Assembly (NCBI RefSeq): GCF_017876495.1 | Contig: NZ_JAGIOB010000001.1 | Location: forward strand, 1,426,001-1,490,000 | Length of the DNA stretch: 64,000 nt | Direction of reading: 5' to 3' | Source of the DNA: Microlunatus capsulatus | Lineage (GTDB): Bacteria > Actinomycetota > Actinomycetes > Propionibacteriales > Propionibacteriaceae | In this document: piece by piece, positions 7,496-15,482 of the stretch | How positions within the stretch are numbered: the first letter of the stretch is position 1 | Layout of the letters: the number at the start of each line of letters is the position of its first letter | The notes under the pieces: generated by a model | What the model saw: only the letters and a program-made list of their open reading frames with translations | Database searches by the model: none | Told to the model about the DNA's origin: nothing | Translations under genes and position numbers: made by a program

Positions 7496-8848
7496 GTGAC
7501 CACCCGCAGCAGCAGCCCGACGCGGGCCCAGCGGCTCGACGTCCTGCCGTTCACCCGCGAGCACCGGCGCCTGCTGGTGGGCTCGGGCACCGGCTGGGCG
7601 CTCGACGCGCTGGACGTCGGGCTGGTCTCGTTCATCATCGCCCAGCTCACCGTGCAGTGGCGGCTGACGCCCGGAGAGGCGTCCTGGATCGCCTCGATCG
7701 GCTTCGTGGGGATGGCGATCGGGGCGGCGGTGGGCGGGCTCCTCGCCGACCGCTTCGGCCGGCGGCAGGTGTTCGCGCTCACCCTGCTGGCCTACGGGCT
7801 GATGACCGGCGTCTCCGCGCTGTCCTGGTCGCTGGCGGCCCTGCTGGTCTTCCGCTTCCTCGTCGGCCTCGGGCTCGGCGCCGAGCTGCCCGTGGCCTCC
7901 ACGCTGGTCAGCGAGTTCGCGCCCGCGCGGATCCGGGGCCGGGTCGTCGTCGTGCTGGAGTCGTTCTGGGCCGTCGGCTGGACCCTGGCGGCGCTCATCG
8001 GCTTCCTCGTCGTCCCCCGCGGCGACGACGGCTGGCGCTGGGCGCTGGCCCTCGGCGCCGTGCCCGCCCTGTACGCCGTCGTCGTCCGGCTGGGGCTGCC
8101 GGAGTCCGTCCGCTTCCTGGAGTCGGCGGGCCGCCACGACGAGGCCGAGCGCGTGGTGCGCCGCTTCGAGGACTCCGCCGACGGCCGCCGCGCCGCGGGA
8201 GCCCCGCCCGAGCCCGACGAGCCGGCCGAGGCCGCCGGCGCGGCGACCGGCGGCCGGGTGGCCGCCCTGTGGGCACGACCGCTCCGCCGGCGCACGGCCG
8301 CGCTCTGGGCCGTCTGGTTCTGCGTCAACTTCTCCTACTACGGCGCCTTCATCTGGCTCCCCAGCCTGCTCTACGCCTCGGGGTTCTCGCTGGTCCGCTC
8401 GTTCGGCTACACGCTGCTCATCACCCTCGCCCAGCTGCCGGGCTACGCCGTGGCGGCGGTGCTGGTGGAGCGCTGGGGGCGGCGCCGCACCCTCGTCGCC
8501 GCCCTGGTGGGCTCGGCCGCCGCGGCCGCGCTGTTCGCCGGCGCGGGCAGCACGGCCACGGTGCTGACGGCGGGGATGCTGCTCTCGTTCTTCAACCTCG
8601 GCGCCTGGGGCGCCCTGTACGCGGTGACGCCGGAGCTCTACCCCACCTCGCTGCGCGGCACCGGGGCGGGCTGGGCCGCGGGCGTCGGCCGGATCGCCTC
8701 GGTGGTCGCCCCCCTGTGCGTGCCCCTGCTGAGCGGGGCCGGCGGCACCGGCCTGGTCTTCGGCGTCTTCGCCGGGGTGTTCGTCCTGGCCGCCGCGGCG
8801 GCGACCGCCCTGCCCGAGCTCCGCGGGCGGGCGCTGGCCGAGGGCTGA
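7496..8848 (+). CDS. MFS transporter, sugar/aromatic-acid or NiaP-like
   Basis: A 450-residue 12-helix carrier. The loop between helices 2 and 3 has LADRFGRR, helix 4 has RFLVGLGLGAELPV, and the end of the first half has PESVRFLESAGR, all typical of the sugar-porter/AAHS branch. The opening GWALDALDVGLVSF closely resembles NiaP niacin carriers and aromatic-acid carriers, so a carboxylate or nicotinate substrate is possible but not shown. A GGAGGAA ribosome site precedes the GTG start. As the fourth gene after the nucleoside phosphorylase it may take up or expel a product related to that pathway (inference from position only). Confidence 0.8.
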   Translation: MTTRSSSPTRAQRLDVLPFTREHRRLLVGSGTGWALDALDVGLVSFIIAQLTVQWRLTPGEASWIASIGFVGMAIGAAVGGLLADRFGRRQVFALTLLAYGLMTGVSALSWSLAALLVFRFLVGLGLGAELPVASTLVSEFAPARIRGRVVVVLESFWAVGWTLAALIGFLVVPRGDDGWRWALALGAVPALYAVVVRLGLPESVRFLESAGRHDEAERVVRRFEDSADGRRAAGAPPEPDEPAEAAGAATGGRVAALWARPLRRRTAALWAVWFCVNFSYYGAFIWLPSLLYASGFSLVRSFGYTLLITLAQLPGYAVAAVLVERWGRRRTLVAALVGSAAAAALFAGAGSTATVLTAGMLLSFFNLGAWGALYAVTPELYPTSLRGTGAGWAAGVGRIASVVAPLCVPLLSGAGGTGLVFGVFAGVFVLAAAAATALPELRGRALAEG

Positions 8849-8871
8849 GCGCCTTCCTCGTGTAGCAGGTG

Positions 8872-8902
8872 GTGGACACACCAGCCGGTTCTGGTGTACC
8901 AC
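8872..8902. promoter_or_regulatory. Candidate GntR operator
   Basis: A dyad, ACACCAG (8878-8884) and CTGGTGT (8891-8897) around CCGGTT, extended by GTGG and CCAC. It sits 30 bp before the membrane-protein start at 8932, the first gene of the two-gene unit encoding the GntR repressor, so autoregulation is likely. Confidence 0.5.
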
Positions 8903-8931
8903 TGGGTCACCACACGAGCCCAGGAGCGACC

Positions 8932-9900
8932 ATGACCGGACCCACCCTTCTGCTGCTGCTCCTGCTCGCCCTCCTCGGCGGGGCGCTGGTCAGCGCGGCG
9001 ACCGCGGGGCGGCGCGAGCAGCCCCTGGCCCCGCTGGACGCGGCGTCCGCGGACGCCGTCCGGACGACGACGGGCCGGGCCCGCTCCCGCGCCCTGCTGG
9101 GGCTGGTCGCCGCGGCGGCGACGGCGGTCGGACTGCTGGCCCTGCAGGGCGCCCGACCGGGGTGGCTCGGGCTCCCCCTGGCGGTGGCGCCCGGGCTCGC
9201 CGCGTCGGCCGGCCTGCTGGTCTTCAGCGCCGTCCCGGCCGCCCGCCGCCCGCCCGCCCCGGCCACCAGCGGCTCCCTCGACCGGCGCCACCCCTGGTCC
9301 TTCGCCGGTCGTCGGCCGTTCGCCGTCCCGGCCCTGGCCGGCGCCGTGCTCGTCGTCGCCCTCGGAGCCGGCGCGGCGCTCGCCTCGCCCGACGCGCAGG
9401 GTCGCCGGCGCACCTTCACGGCCGTCTCGGCCGACGGCGTGGTCACCGGCACCGCGAGCCCCTTCCCGGGCGGCTACTACGGCCTCCCCGTGCTCGTCGT
9501 CGCCCTGCTCCTGCTGGCCGCGGCCTGGCTGGCCCTGCACCGGGTGGCCACCACCTCGGCCCTGCCCGGTCCGGGCCTGCAGGCTGCCGACCGCCGGTGG
9601 CGCACCGCCAGCACCCGCGTCGTCAGCCGGATGGCCACCGCGGCCCTGCTGGGCTACGCCGGCGGCGTGCTCGCGGTGGGAGGCTCGGCCGTCCACCGCA
9701 CCGCCGCCGGGATGGCGCTCAACGGCGTCGACGGCTTCGGCGCCGCGGCCACCGGCGCCGCCGTCGTCGCCGTCCTGGGCGCGCTGCTGCTCCTGCTGGG
9801 CGGGGTCGCCGTCGGCGGGGCGGTGGCCGCGGCGCTGGGCACGACCGCCGCCCCCGCACCCGTGGCCGTCGCCGCGGAGCAGGTGGGGAGCGGCCGTTGA
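8932..9900 (+). CDS. Polytopic membrane protein paired with GntR regulator
   Basis: A 322-residue integral membrane protein of unknown family. Hydrophobic segments are visible near residues 3-22, 48-65, 72-90, 122-142, 172-192, 228-245 and 255-290, separated by short basic loops; there is no recognisable catalytic motif. It is followed, with a 4-nt overlap, by a GntR/YtrA-type repressor. In such pairs the membrane protein is often regulated together with an ABC exporter or a DUF1648-like protein, but no ABC ATPase is present here. The ATG has a GGAG ribosome site and lies just after an inverted repeat that probably binds the regulator. Confidence 0.65.
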   Translation: MTGPTLLLLLLLALLGGALVSAATAGRREQPLAPLDAASADAVRTTTGRARSRALLGLVAAAATAVGLLALQGARPGWLGLPLAVAPGLAASAGLLVFSAVPAARRPPAPATSGSLDRRHPWSFAGRRPFAVPALAGAVLVVALGAGAALASPDAQGRRRTFTAVSADGVVTGTASPFPGGYYGLPVLVVALLLLAAAWLALHRVATTSALPGPGLQAADRRWRTASTRVVSRMATAALLGYAGGVLAVGGSAVHRTAAGMALNGVDGFGAAATGAAVVAVLGALLLLLGGVAVGGAVAAALGTTAAPAPVAVAAEQVGSGR

Positions 9901-10256
9901 TCACCGTCGACCACGCCAGCGCCGTCCCCCCGTTCGAGCAGATCCGGACCCAGCTGGCCGACCAGGTGCGCAGCGGGACCCTGGCCGCCGGTCACCGGCT
10001 GCCCTCGATCCGCCAGCTCGCCGGCGACCTGCAGGTGGCGACGGGCACCGTCGCCCGGGCCTACGCCGAGCTGGAGGCGGCCGGCCTGCTCACCACCAGC
10101 CGCGCCAGCGGGACCCGGGTCCGCGACGGGCAGGCCGTCGACCTGGAGCTGCGCCGGGCCGCCGAGCGCTTCGTCCGGCTGGCTCGCCAGCGGTCGGTGC
10201 CCCTCGCCGACGCCCTCGGCACGGTGCGCGCGGTCTGGTCGGGCGTCGACGGCTGA
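9897..10256 (+). CDS. GntR-family regulator, YtrA subfamily
   Basis: A 119-residue repressor. The winged helix-turn-helix occupies residues ~8-75 (FEQIRTQLADQVRSG, then LPSIRQLAGDLQVATGTVARAY), followed by a short C-terminal helical tail instead of a full effector domain; this length is typical of the YtrA group. TTG is used as start and overlaps the stop of the membrane protein (TTGA), with GGGGAG as ribosome site. The inverted repeat at 8872-8902 is its likely operator. It lies directly upstream of lat, but its small size and its coupling to the membrane protein make that protein the more likely target. Confidence 0.82.
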   Translation: MITVDHASAVPPFEQIRTQLADQVRSGTLAAGHRLPSIRQLAGDLQVATGTVARAYAELEAAGLLTTSRASGTRVRDGQAVDLELRRAAERFVRLARQRSVPLADALGTVRAVWSGVDG

Positions 10257-10265
10257 TGTCCGACC

Positions 10266-10332
10266 AGATGTGCGGCCCTTCTGCTGATCGGCGCTAGTAT
10301 CTCCGCCATCGGTGGCACGAGGCCGCAGATCT
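10266..10332. promoter_or_regulatory. lat promoter region with long dyad centred on the -10 box
   Basis: Arms AGATGTGCGGCC (10266-10277) and GGCCGCAGATCT (10321-10332) are inverted repeats with one mismatch. Their midpoint is the TAGTAT hexamer at 10295-10300, a good -10. The ribosome site GGAGGG (10341-10346) follows and the ATG is at 10350. Confidence 0.45.
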
Positions 10333-10349
10333 TGTCGTCAGGAGGGTCC

Positions 10350-11714
10350 ATGGCAGAGCGCACGCACGTCTCCCCCGCCGAGGTGCACGAGGTGCTGGGG
10401 CGGCACGTCCTCACCGACGGGATGAAGCTCGTCGTCGACCTGCGGCGCAGCCGCGGCTCGCGGCTGGTGGACGCCCGCACGGGCGAGCGCTACCTCGACC
10501 TCTACACGTTCTTCGCCTCGGCCCCCCTGGGCATCAACCCGCCCGGGCTGGCCGACGACCCGACCTTCCTGGCCGAGCTGGCCGAGGTCGCCGCCAACAA
10601 GCCGGCCAACCCGGACATGTACACCACGGCCTACGCCGAGTTCGTCGCCACCTTCGTCCGCGTGCTGGGCGACCCGGCCCTGCCGCACCTGTTCTTCGTC
10701 GAGGGCGGGGCGCTGGCGGTGGAGAACGCGCTCAAGGCCGCCTTCGACTGGAAGAGCCGGCACAACGAGGCCGCCGGCCGCGACCGCCGGCTGGGCACCA
10801 AGGTGCTGCACCTGACCCACGCCTTCCACGGCCGCTCGGGCTACACGCTCTCGCTCACCAACACCGAGCCCGGCAAGACCGACCGCTTCCCGCAGTTCGA
10901 CTGGCCGCGCATCGACGTGCCCGCCGTCCGCTTCCCGCTCGCCGACCACCTGGCCGAGGTCGAGGCCGCCGAGCAGCACGCGCTGGAGCAGGCCCGGCAG
11001 GCGTTCGCCGCGCACCCGCACGACATCGCCGCCTTCATCGCCGAGCCGATCCAGGGCGAGGGCGGGGACAACCACGTCCGGGCCGAGTTCTTCGCCGCCC
11101 TGCGCGACATCGTGCACGCCCACGACGCGCTGTTCGTCTTCGACGAGGTCCAGACCGGCGTCGGGACCACCGGGAGCGCCTGGGCCTACCAGCAGCTGGG
11201 CGTCCAGCCGGACCTCGTCGCGTTCTCGAAGAAGACCCAGGTGGGCGGGGTGATGGGCGGCGGCCGGGTCGACGAGGTGCCCGACAACGTCTTCACCGTC
11301 TCGGGCCGGATCAACTCCACGTGGGGCGGCGGGCTCACCGACATGGTCCGCTCGCGCCGGCTGCTCGAGATCATCGAGGCCGAGGGGCTGATCGAGCAGG
11401 CAGGACCTAAGGGCGAGCGGCTGCAGGCCGGGCTGCGCGCGCACGCCGAGGCGCACGGCCTGGTGGACAACGTCCGCGGCCGCGGGCTCTTCGTCGCCTG
11501 CGACCTCCCCGACACCGCGACCCGGGCTGCCCTCGTCGCCGACCTGCACGACGTCGAGCACGTCATCGTGCTGCCCTGCGGCCCGCGGTCGGTCCGCTTC
11601 CGTCCCGCCCTGTCCATCACCGAGGATGAGGTCGACGAGGCAGTCGCCGCCTTCGGCCGCTCGCTCGCCCGCACCGCCGCCCCCGCACGCCAGCTCCAGG
11701 AGTCCGCCCGATGA
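10350..11714 (+). CDS. lat: L-lysine 6-transaminase (lysine epsilon-aminotransferase)
   Basis: A class III PLP aminotransferase of 454 residues. It transfers the epsilon-amino group of lysine to 2-oxoglutarate, giving 2-aminoadipate 6-semialdehyde, which cyclises to piperideine-6-carboxylate. The cofactor-binding Lys is in FSKKTQ (residues 294-295), a Lat hallmark also seen in M. tuberculosis Rv3290c; FDEVQTGVG supplies the Asp that contacts the PLP ring nitrogen. ATG at 10350 is chosen over an upstream TTG because GGAGGG precedes it closely. It overlaps the semialdehyde dehydrogenase by 4 nt (ATGA), so the two products are made together. Confidence 0.93.
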   Translation: MAERTHVSPAEVHEVLGRHVLTDGMKLVVDLRRSRGSRLVDARTGERYLDLYTFFASAPLGINPPGLADDPTFLAELAEVAANKPANPDMYTTAYAEFVATFVRVLGDPALPHLFFVEGGALAVENALKAAFDWKSRHNEAAGRDRRLGTKVLHLTHAFHGRSGYTLSLTNTEPGKTDRFPQFDWPRIDVPAVRFPLADHLAEVEAAEQHALEQARQAFAAHPHDIAAFIAEPIQGEGGDNHVRAEFFAALRDIVHAHDALFVFDEVQTGVGTTGSAWAYQQLGVQPDLVAFSKKTQVGGVMGGGRVDEVPDNVFTVSGRINSTWGGGLTDMVRSRRLLEIIEAEGLIEQAGPKGERLQAGLRAHAEAHGLVDNVRGRGLFVACDLPDTATRAALVADLHDVEHVIVLPCGPRSVRFRPALSITEDEVDEAVAAFGRSLARTAAPARQLQESAR

Positions 11715-13273
11715 GCACCCCCGCCAGCCCCGCCCCCGTCAGCAGCGTCGTCGCGGGCTCCCCCGTGCCCGGCGGCCGGACGGTGAGCAGCACGAATCCC
11801 GCGCACCTGGACCGGGTGGTCGGCGAGGTCGTGCTGGCCGGCGCCGACACCTTCGTGGCCGGGGCCGAGGCCGCCCGGAAGGCGCAGGAGGGCTGGGCCG
11901 CCGTGCCCGCCCCCGTCCGCGGCCGGGCCATCGCCCACATCGGCCGCCTGGTCGAGGACAACGCCGAGGCGCTGGCCCGGCTGGTCACCGACGAGATCGG
12001 CAAGCCCTACGCCGAGGCCCTCGGCGAGGTCCGCGAGATCGTCGACACCTGCGACTTCTTCCTGGGCGAGGGCCGCCGGCTCTACGGCCAGACGGTGCCC
12101 AGCGAGATGCCCGACAAGCAGCTGTTCACCTTCCGCAAGCCCGTGGGCGCCGTCGCGATCATCACCGCCGGCAACTTCCCCGTCGCGGTCCCGTCCTGGT
12201 ACATCGTGCCGGCGCTGCTGGCCGGCAACACCGTCGTCTGGAAGCCCGCGGAGTACTCCGCCGTGGTCAGCGCGGCCTTCCACGAGCTGTTCGTCCGCGG
12301 CGGCGGCCTGCCGGACGGTGTCTTCAACGTCGTGCACGCCGACGGCGCGGCGACGTCGGAGGGGCTGGCCCGCGCACTGGAGGCCGGGCTGGTCGACAAG
12401 GTCGGCTTCACCGGCTCCTCCCCCGTCGGCCGCGAGATCGGCGCCCTGACCGGGCGGCACCTGCAGAACGCGTGCCTGGAGCTGGGCGGCAAGAACCCGC
12501 TGGTGGTGACGCCCAGCGCCGACCTGGACCTGGCCGTCGAGGGCGCCCTGTTCTCGGGCTTCGGCACCGCCGGCCAGCGCTGCACTTCGCTGGGCACCGT
12601 CATCGTGCACGCGTCGGTGCACGAGGAGTTCCTGCGCCGGCTGGACGCCGCCGTGGCCGGCGCGGCCGTCGGCGACCCGCGCGAGGACGTGCTCATGGGG
12701 CCGCTGCTCGACGCCAAGTTCGCCGAGCGCTACGAGGAGTACCTGACCTGGGTGCAGCCGCACCACCGCGTCCGCGGGGCGCAGGGCCGGATCACGGCTG
12801 ACAACCCCCGGGCCGGCTTCGTCGGCGACCCGGCGGCAGGCCTGTTCTACCACCCCGTGGTCGTCGACGGGGTGCGCCCGGGTGATCGTCTCTTCGACGA
12901 GGAGACGTTCGGGCCGGTCATCGGCGTCACGACCTACGAGACGCTGGCCGAGGCCGTCGACCTGGCCAACGCCCCGGGCTACGGGCTGTCGTCGGCGATC
13001 TACACCGCCGACGCCACGGAGGCCTTCACCTTCCGCGACCGGATCGGCGCGGGGATGGTGAGCATCAACAACTCGACCTCCGGCGCGGAGGCCCACCTGC
13101 CCTTCGGCGGCAACGGCAAGTCGGGCAACGGCTCGCGGCAGTCCGGCATCTGGGTGCTCGACCAGTTCACCCGCTGGCAGTCGGTCAACTGGGACTACTC
13201 CGGGCGGCTGCAGAAGGCCCAGATGGACGTCGTCGAGCTGGTCCCCGACACCACCTTCCGGCTGCCCGGCTAG
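11711..13273 (+). CDS. 2-aminoadipate semialdehyde (piperideine-6-carboxylate) dehydrogenase
   Basis: An aldehyde dehydrogenase of 520 residues that should oxidise the Lat product to 2-aminoadipate with NAD(P)+. The general base Glu is in LELGGKN (residue 257) and the catalytic Cys in GQRCTS (residue 291); AVAIITAGNFPVAVPSWYIVPALLAGN is split over the cofactor-binding part near residue 150. The assignment to this substrate comes from the ATGA coupling to lat; the family also contains other semialdehyde dehydrogenases. The next gene begins 4 nt after its TAG stop, so the run continues into the E1 gene. Confidence 0.88.
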   Translation: MSTPASPAPVSSVVAGSPVPGGRTVSSTNPAHLDRVVGEVVLAGADTFVAGAEAARKAQEGWAAVPAPVRGRAIAHIGRLVEDNAEALARLVTDEIGKPYAEALGEVREIVDTCDFFLGEGRRLYGQTVPSEMPDKQLFTFRKPVGAVAIITAGNFPVAVPSWYIVPALLAGNTVVWKPAEYSAVVSAAFHELFVRGGGLPDGVFNVVHADGAATSEGLARALEAGLVDKVGFTGSSPVGREIGALTGRHLQNACLELGGKNPLVVTPSADLDLAVEGALFSGFGTAGQRCTSLGTVIVHASVHEEFLRRLDAAVAGAAVGDPREDVLMGPLLDAKFAERYEEYLTWVQPHHRVRGAQGRITADNPRAGFVGDPAAGLFYHPVVVDGVRPGDRLFDEETFGPVIGVTTYETLAEAVDLANAPGYGLSSAIYTADATEAFTFRDRIGAGMVSINNSTSGAEAHLPFGGNGKSGNGSRQSGIWVLDQFTRWQSVNWDYSGRLQKAQMDVVELVPDTTFRLPG

Positions 13274-13277
13274 TCCC

Positions 13278-15482
13278 GTGCACCCGCTCGACGCCGCCAC
13301 CCGCACCGCCCTGTCCGAGTTGTCAGAAGTGAGGACGGTGAGGACCGATCTCAGTTCTGACACCTCGGCACTCGAATGGTGGGAGGGGATCTTCGACGCG
13401 CAGGCGACCAGCCGGCACCTCGACCTCGTGGCCCGCGAGCTGCAGGCCCGCGGCGAGGGCTTCTACACGATCAGCTCGGCGGGGCACGAGGCGAACGCCC
13501 TGGTCGCGGCAGCGCTGCGGCCGACCGACCCGGCGCTGCTGCACTACCGCTCGGGCGGCTTCTACGCGGCGCGCGCGGCGCAGGTGCCGGGCAGCACGCC
13601 CGTCCGCGACGTCCTGCAGGGGCTGATGGGGCTGGCCGACGAGCCCATCGCGGGTGGCCGGCACAAGGTGTTCGGCCACCCCGACCTGGCCGTCATCCCG
13701 CAGACCTCGACCATCGCCTCGCACCTGCCGCGGGCCGTCGGGCTCGCGCTGGCCCTCCACCGGGCGCACCGGCTGGGCGTCGCGTGCCCCTGGCCGCGCG
13801 ACGCCGTCGTCGTCGCGTCCTTCGGCGACGCCTCGGCCAACCACTCGACGCTGACCGGCGCCGTCGGCACCGCCCTCAACGCCGCCCACCGCGGCCTCGA
13901 CGTCCCCCTGCTGCTGGTCTGCGAGGACAACGGCTACGGCATCTCGGTGCCCACCCCGGCCGGCTGGGTGGAGCACGCCTACGGGTCCCGGCCAGGCCTG
14001 GACTACGTCGCCGTCGACGGCGACGACCCGGGCGCCGCCTGGCCTCAGATCCGCGACGCCGCCGCACGGGTCCGGCGCGGGCGTCGTCCGCTCTTCCTGC
14101 ACCTGCGCACGGTCCGCTTCCTCGGCCACGCCGGCAGCGACGCGGAGGTCAGCTACCGCACCCCCCGCGCGATCGAGGCCGACTACGCCCGCGACCCGCT
14201 GCTGGGCACCGCGCGGGTGCTCGCCGGGCGGGGCGTCGCCCCGGCCGCCCTGCTGGAGCGCTACACCGCCGCCCGGGCCGTCGTCGACGCCGAGGCGGAC
14301 CGGCTGCGCGGTGGCCGGCGGCTCGGGTCCGCACCGGAGGTGATGGCGCCGCTCGCCCCGCGCCGGCCCGAGCGGGTGGCGCGGGCGGCGGAGGCGTACC
14401 GGCCTCCCCCCGGGCCCGGGGACGGGCGGACGCTGGCCGAGAGCGTGAACGCCGCCCTGGCCGGGATCCTCGAGGCCGACCGCCGGGTGCTGGTCTTCGG
14501 CGAGGACGTGGGCGTCAAGGGCGGGGTCTACGGCGTCACGGGCGGGCTGGCCCGGCGCTTCGGCGCCGCGCGGGTCTTCGACAGCGTCCTCGACGAGCAG
14601 TCGATCCTGGGGATGGCGCTGGGGGCGGGGCTCGCGGGGCTGGTGCCGGTGCCCGAGATCCAGTACCTGGCCTACCTGCACAACGCCGAGGACCAGCTGC
14701 GCGGCGAGGCCGCCACCCTGCGGTTCTTCTCCTCCGGCCGGTTCCCCAACCCGCTGGTGGTCCGGGTGGCCGGGCTCGCCTACCAGCGCGGGTTCGGCGG
14801 GCACTTCCACAACGACAACGCGCTGGGCGTGCTCCGCGACATCCCCGGCCTGGTGCTGGCCTGCCCCAGCCGCGGCGACGACGCCGCCGCCATGCTGCGC
14901 ACCTGCGTCGCCGCGGCGGCCGCCGACGGGACGGTGGCGGTGTTCCTGGAGCCGATCGCGCTCTACCACCGCCGCGACCTGCACGAGCCGGGCGACGGCG
15001 GCTGGCTGAGCGCCGACGACGCGGGCCACGTGCCGGTCGGCCGCGCCCGGCTGCACCCGCCCGAGGACGGCGGCGCTCCCGACCTGACGCTGGTCACCTT
15101 CGGCAACGGGGTCCTGATGAGCCTGCGGGTGGCCCGCCGGCTGAGCGGCCGGGGCCTCCGGGTCGCGGTGCTGGACCTGCGCTGGCTCGCCCCGCTCCCC
15201 CTGGACGACCTGCTGGCCGCCGCCCGGGCGTCGGGCCGGGTGCTGGTCGTCGACGAGACCCGGCACGCCGGCGGCGTTGGCGAGGGCGTCGTCACGGCCC
15301 TGGTCGAGCACGGCCACGACGGCGCGCTGGCCCGGGTGGCCAGTGCGGACTCCTTCGTGCCGCTCGGACCCGCGGCCGCGCACGTACTGCTCGACGAGGA
15401 CGAGATCGAGCTCGCCGCGCTCACCCTGGCCGCGAGGCCCGGACCCCCTGATGACACCACCACCACCGGAGGACGGACATGA
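13278..15482 (+). CDS. Fused alpha/beta 2-oxoacid dehydrogenase E1, candidate 2-oxoadipate dehydrogenase
   Basis: A 734-residue thiamine diphosphate enzyme with E1-alpha and E1-beta of the branched-chain/pyruvate type joined in one chain. The alpha half (residues ~35-360) has FGDASANHST and CEDNGYGIS for cofactor and metal; the beta half (~375-725) has FGEDVGVKGGVYGVT, FDSVLDEQSILG and PEIQYLAY. E1 decarboxylates a 2-oxoacid and loads the acyl group on lipoyl-E2. Neither E2 nor E3 is in the window. Between semialdehyde dehydrogenase and glutaryl-CoA dehydrogenase genes, 2-oxoadipate is the logical substrate (inference). GTG start; residues 15-29 are encoded by a palindromic repeat (13320-13362) before the conserved domain begins, which looks like an in-frame insertion. 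Its stop overlaps the next ATG. Confidence 0.82.
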   Translation: MHPLDAATRTALSELSEVRTVRTDLSSDTSALEWWEGIFDAQATSRHLDLVARELQARGEGFYTISSAGHEANALVAAALRPTDPALLHYRSGGFYAARAAQVPGSTPVRDVLQGLMGLADEPIAGGRHKVFGHPDLAVIPQTSTIASHLPRAVGLALALHRAHRLGVACPWPRDAVVVASFGDASANHSTLTGAVGTALNAAHRGLDVPLLLVCEDNGYGISVPTPAGWVEHAYGSRPGLDYVAVDGDDPGAAWPQIRDAAARVRRGRRPLFLHLRTVRFLGHAGSDAEVSYRTPRAIEADYARDPLLGTARVLAGRGVAPAALLERYTAARAVVDAEADRLRGGRRLGSAPEVMAPLAPRRPERVARAAEAYRPPPGPGDGRTLAESVNAALAGILEADRRVLVFGEDVGVKGGVYGVTGGLARRFGAARVFDSVLDEQSILGMALGAGLAGLVPVPEIQYLAYLHNAEDQLRGEAATLRFFSSGRFPNPLVVRVAGLAYQRGFGGHFHNDNALGVLRDIPGLVLACPSRGDDAAAMLRTCVAAAAADGTVAVFLEPIALYHRRDLHEPGDGGWLSADDAGHVPVGRARLHPPEDGGAPDLTLVTFGNGVLMSLRVARRLSGRGLRVAVLDLRWLAPLPLDDLLAAARASGRVLVVDETRHAGGVGEGVVTALVEHGHDGALARVASADSFVPLGPAAAHVLLDEDEIELAALTLAARPGPPDDTTTTGGRT
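13320..13362. repeat. TGTCAGAA palindromic element inside the E1 coding region
   Basis: Arms TGTCAGAAGTGAG (13321-13333) and CTCAGTTCTGACA (13350-13362) pair with one mismatch. The same outer arms occur at 35235-35276 and 63229-63272, with different spacers. Here the element is read through in frame near the N-terminus of the E1 protein. Confidence 0.75.

Noticed and set aside
13278-15482. E1 gene read as a frameshifted or two-gene alpha/beta pair
   Set aside because: Alpha and beta motifs are in one uninterrupted frame with a normal linker; fused E1 chains exist in actinomycetes.
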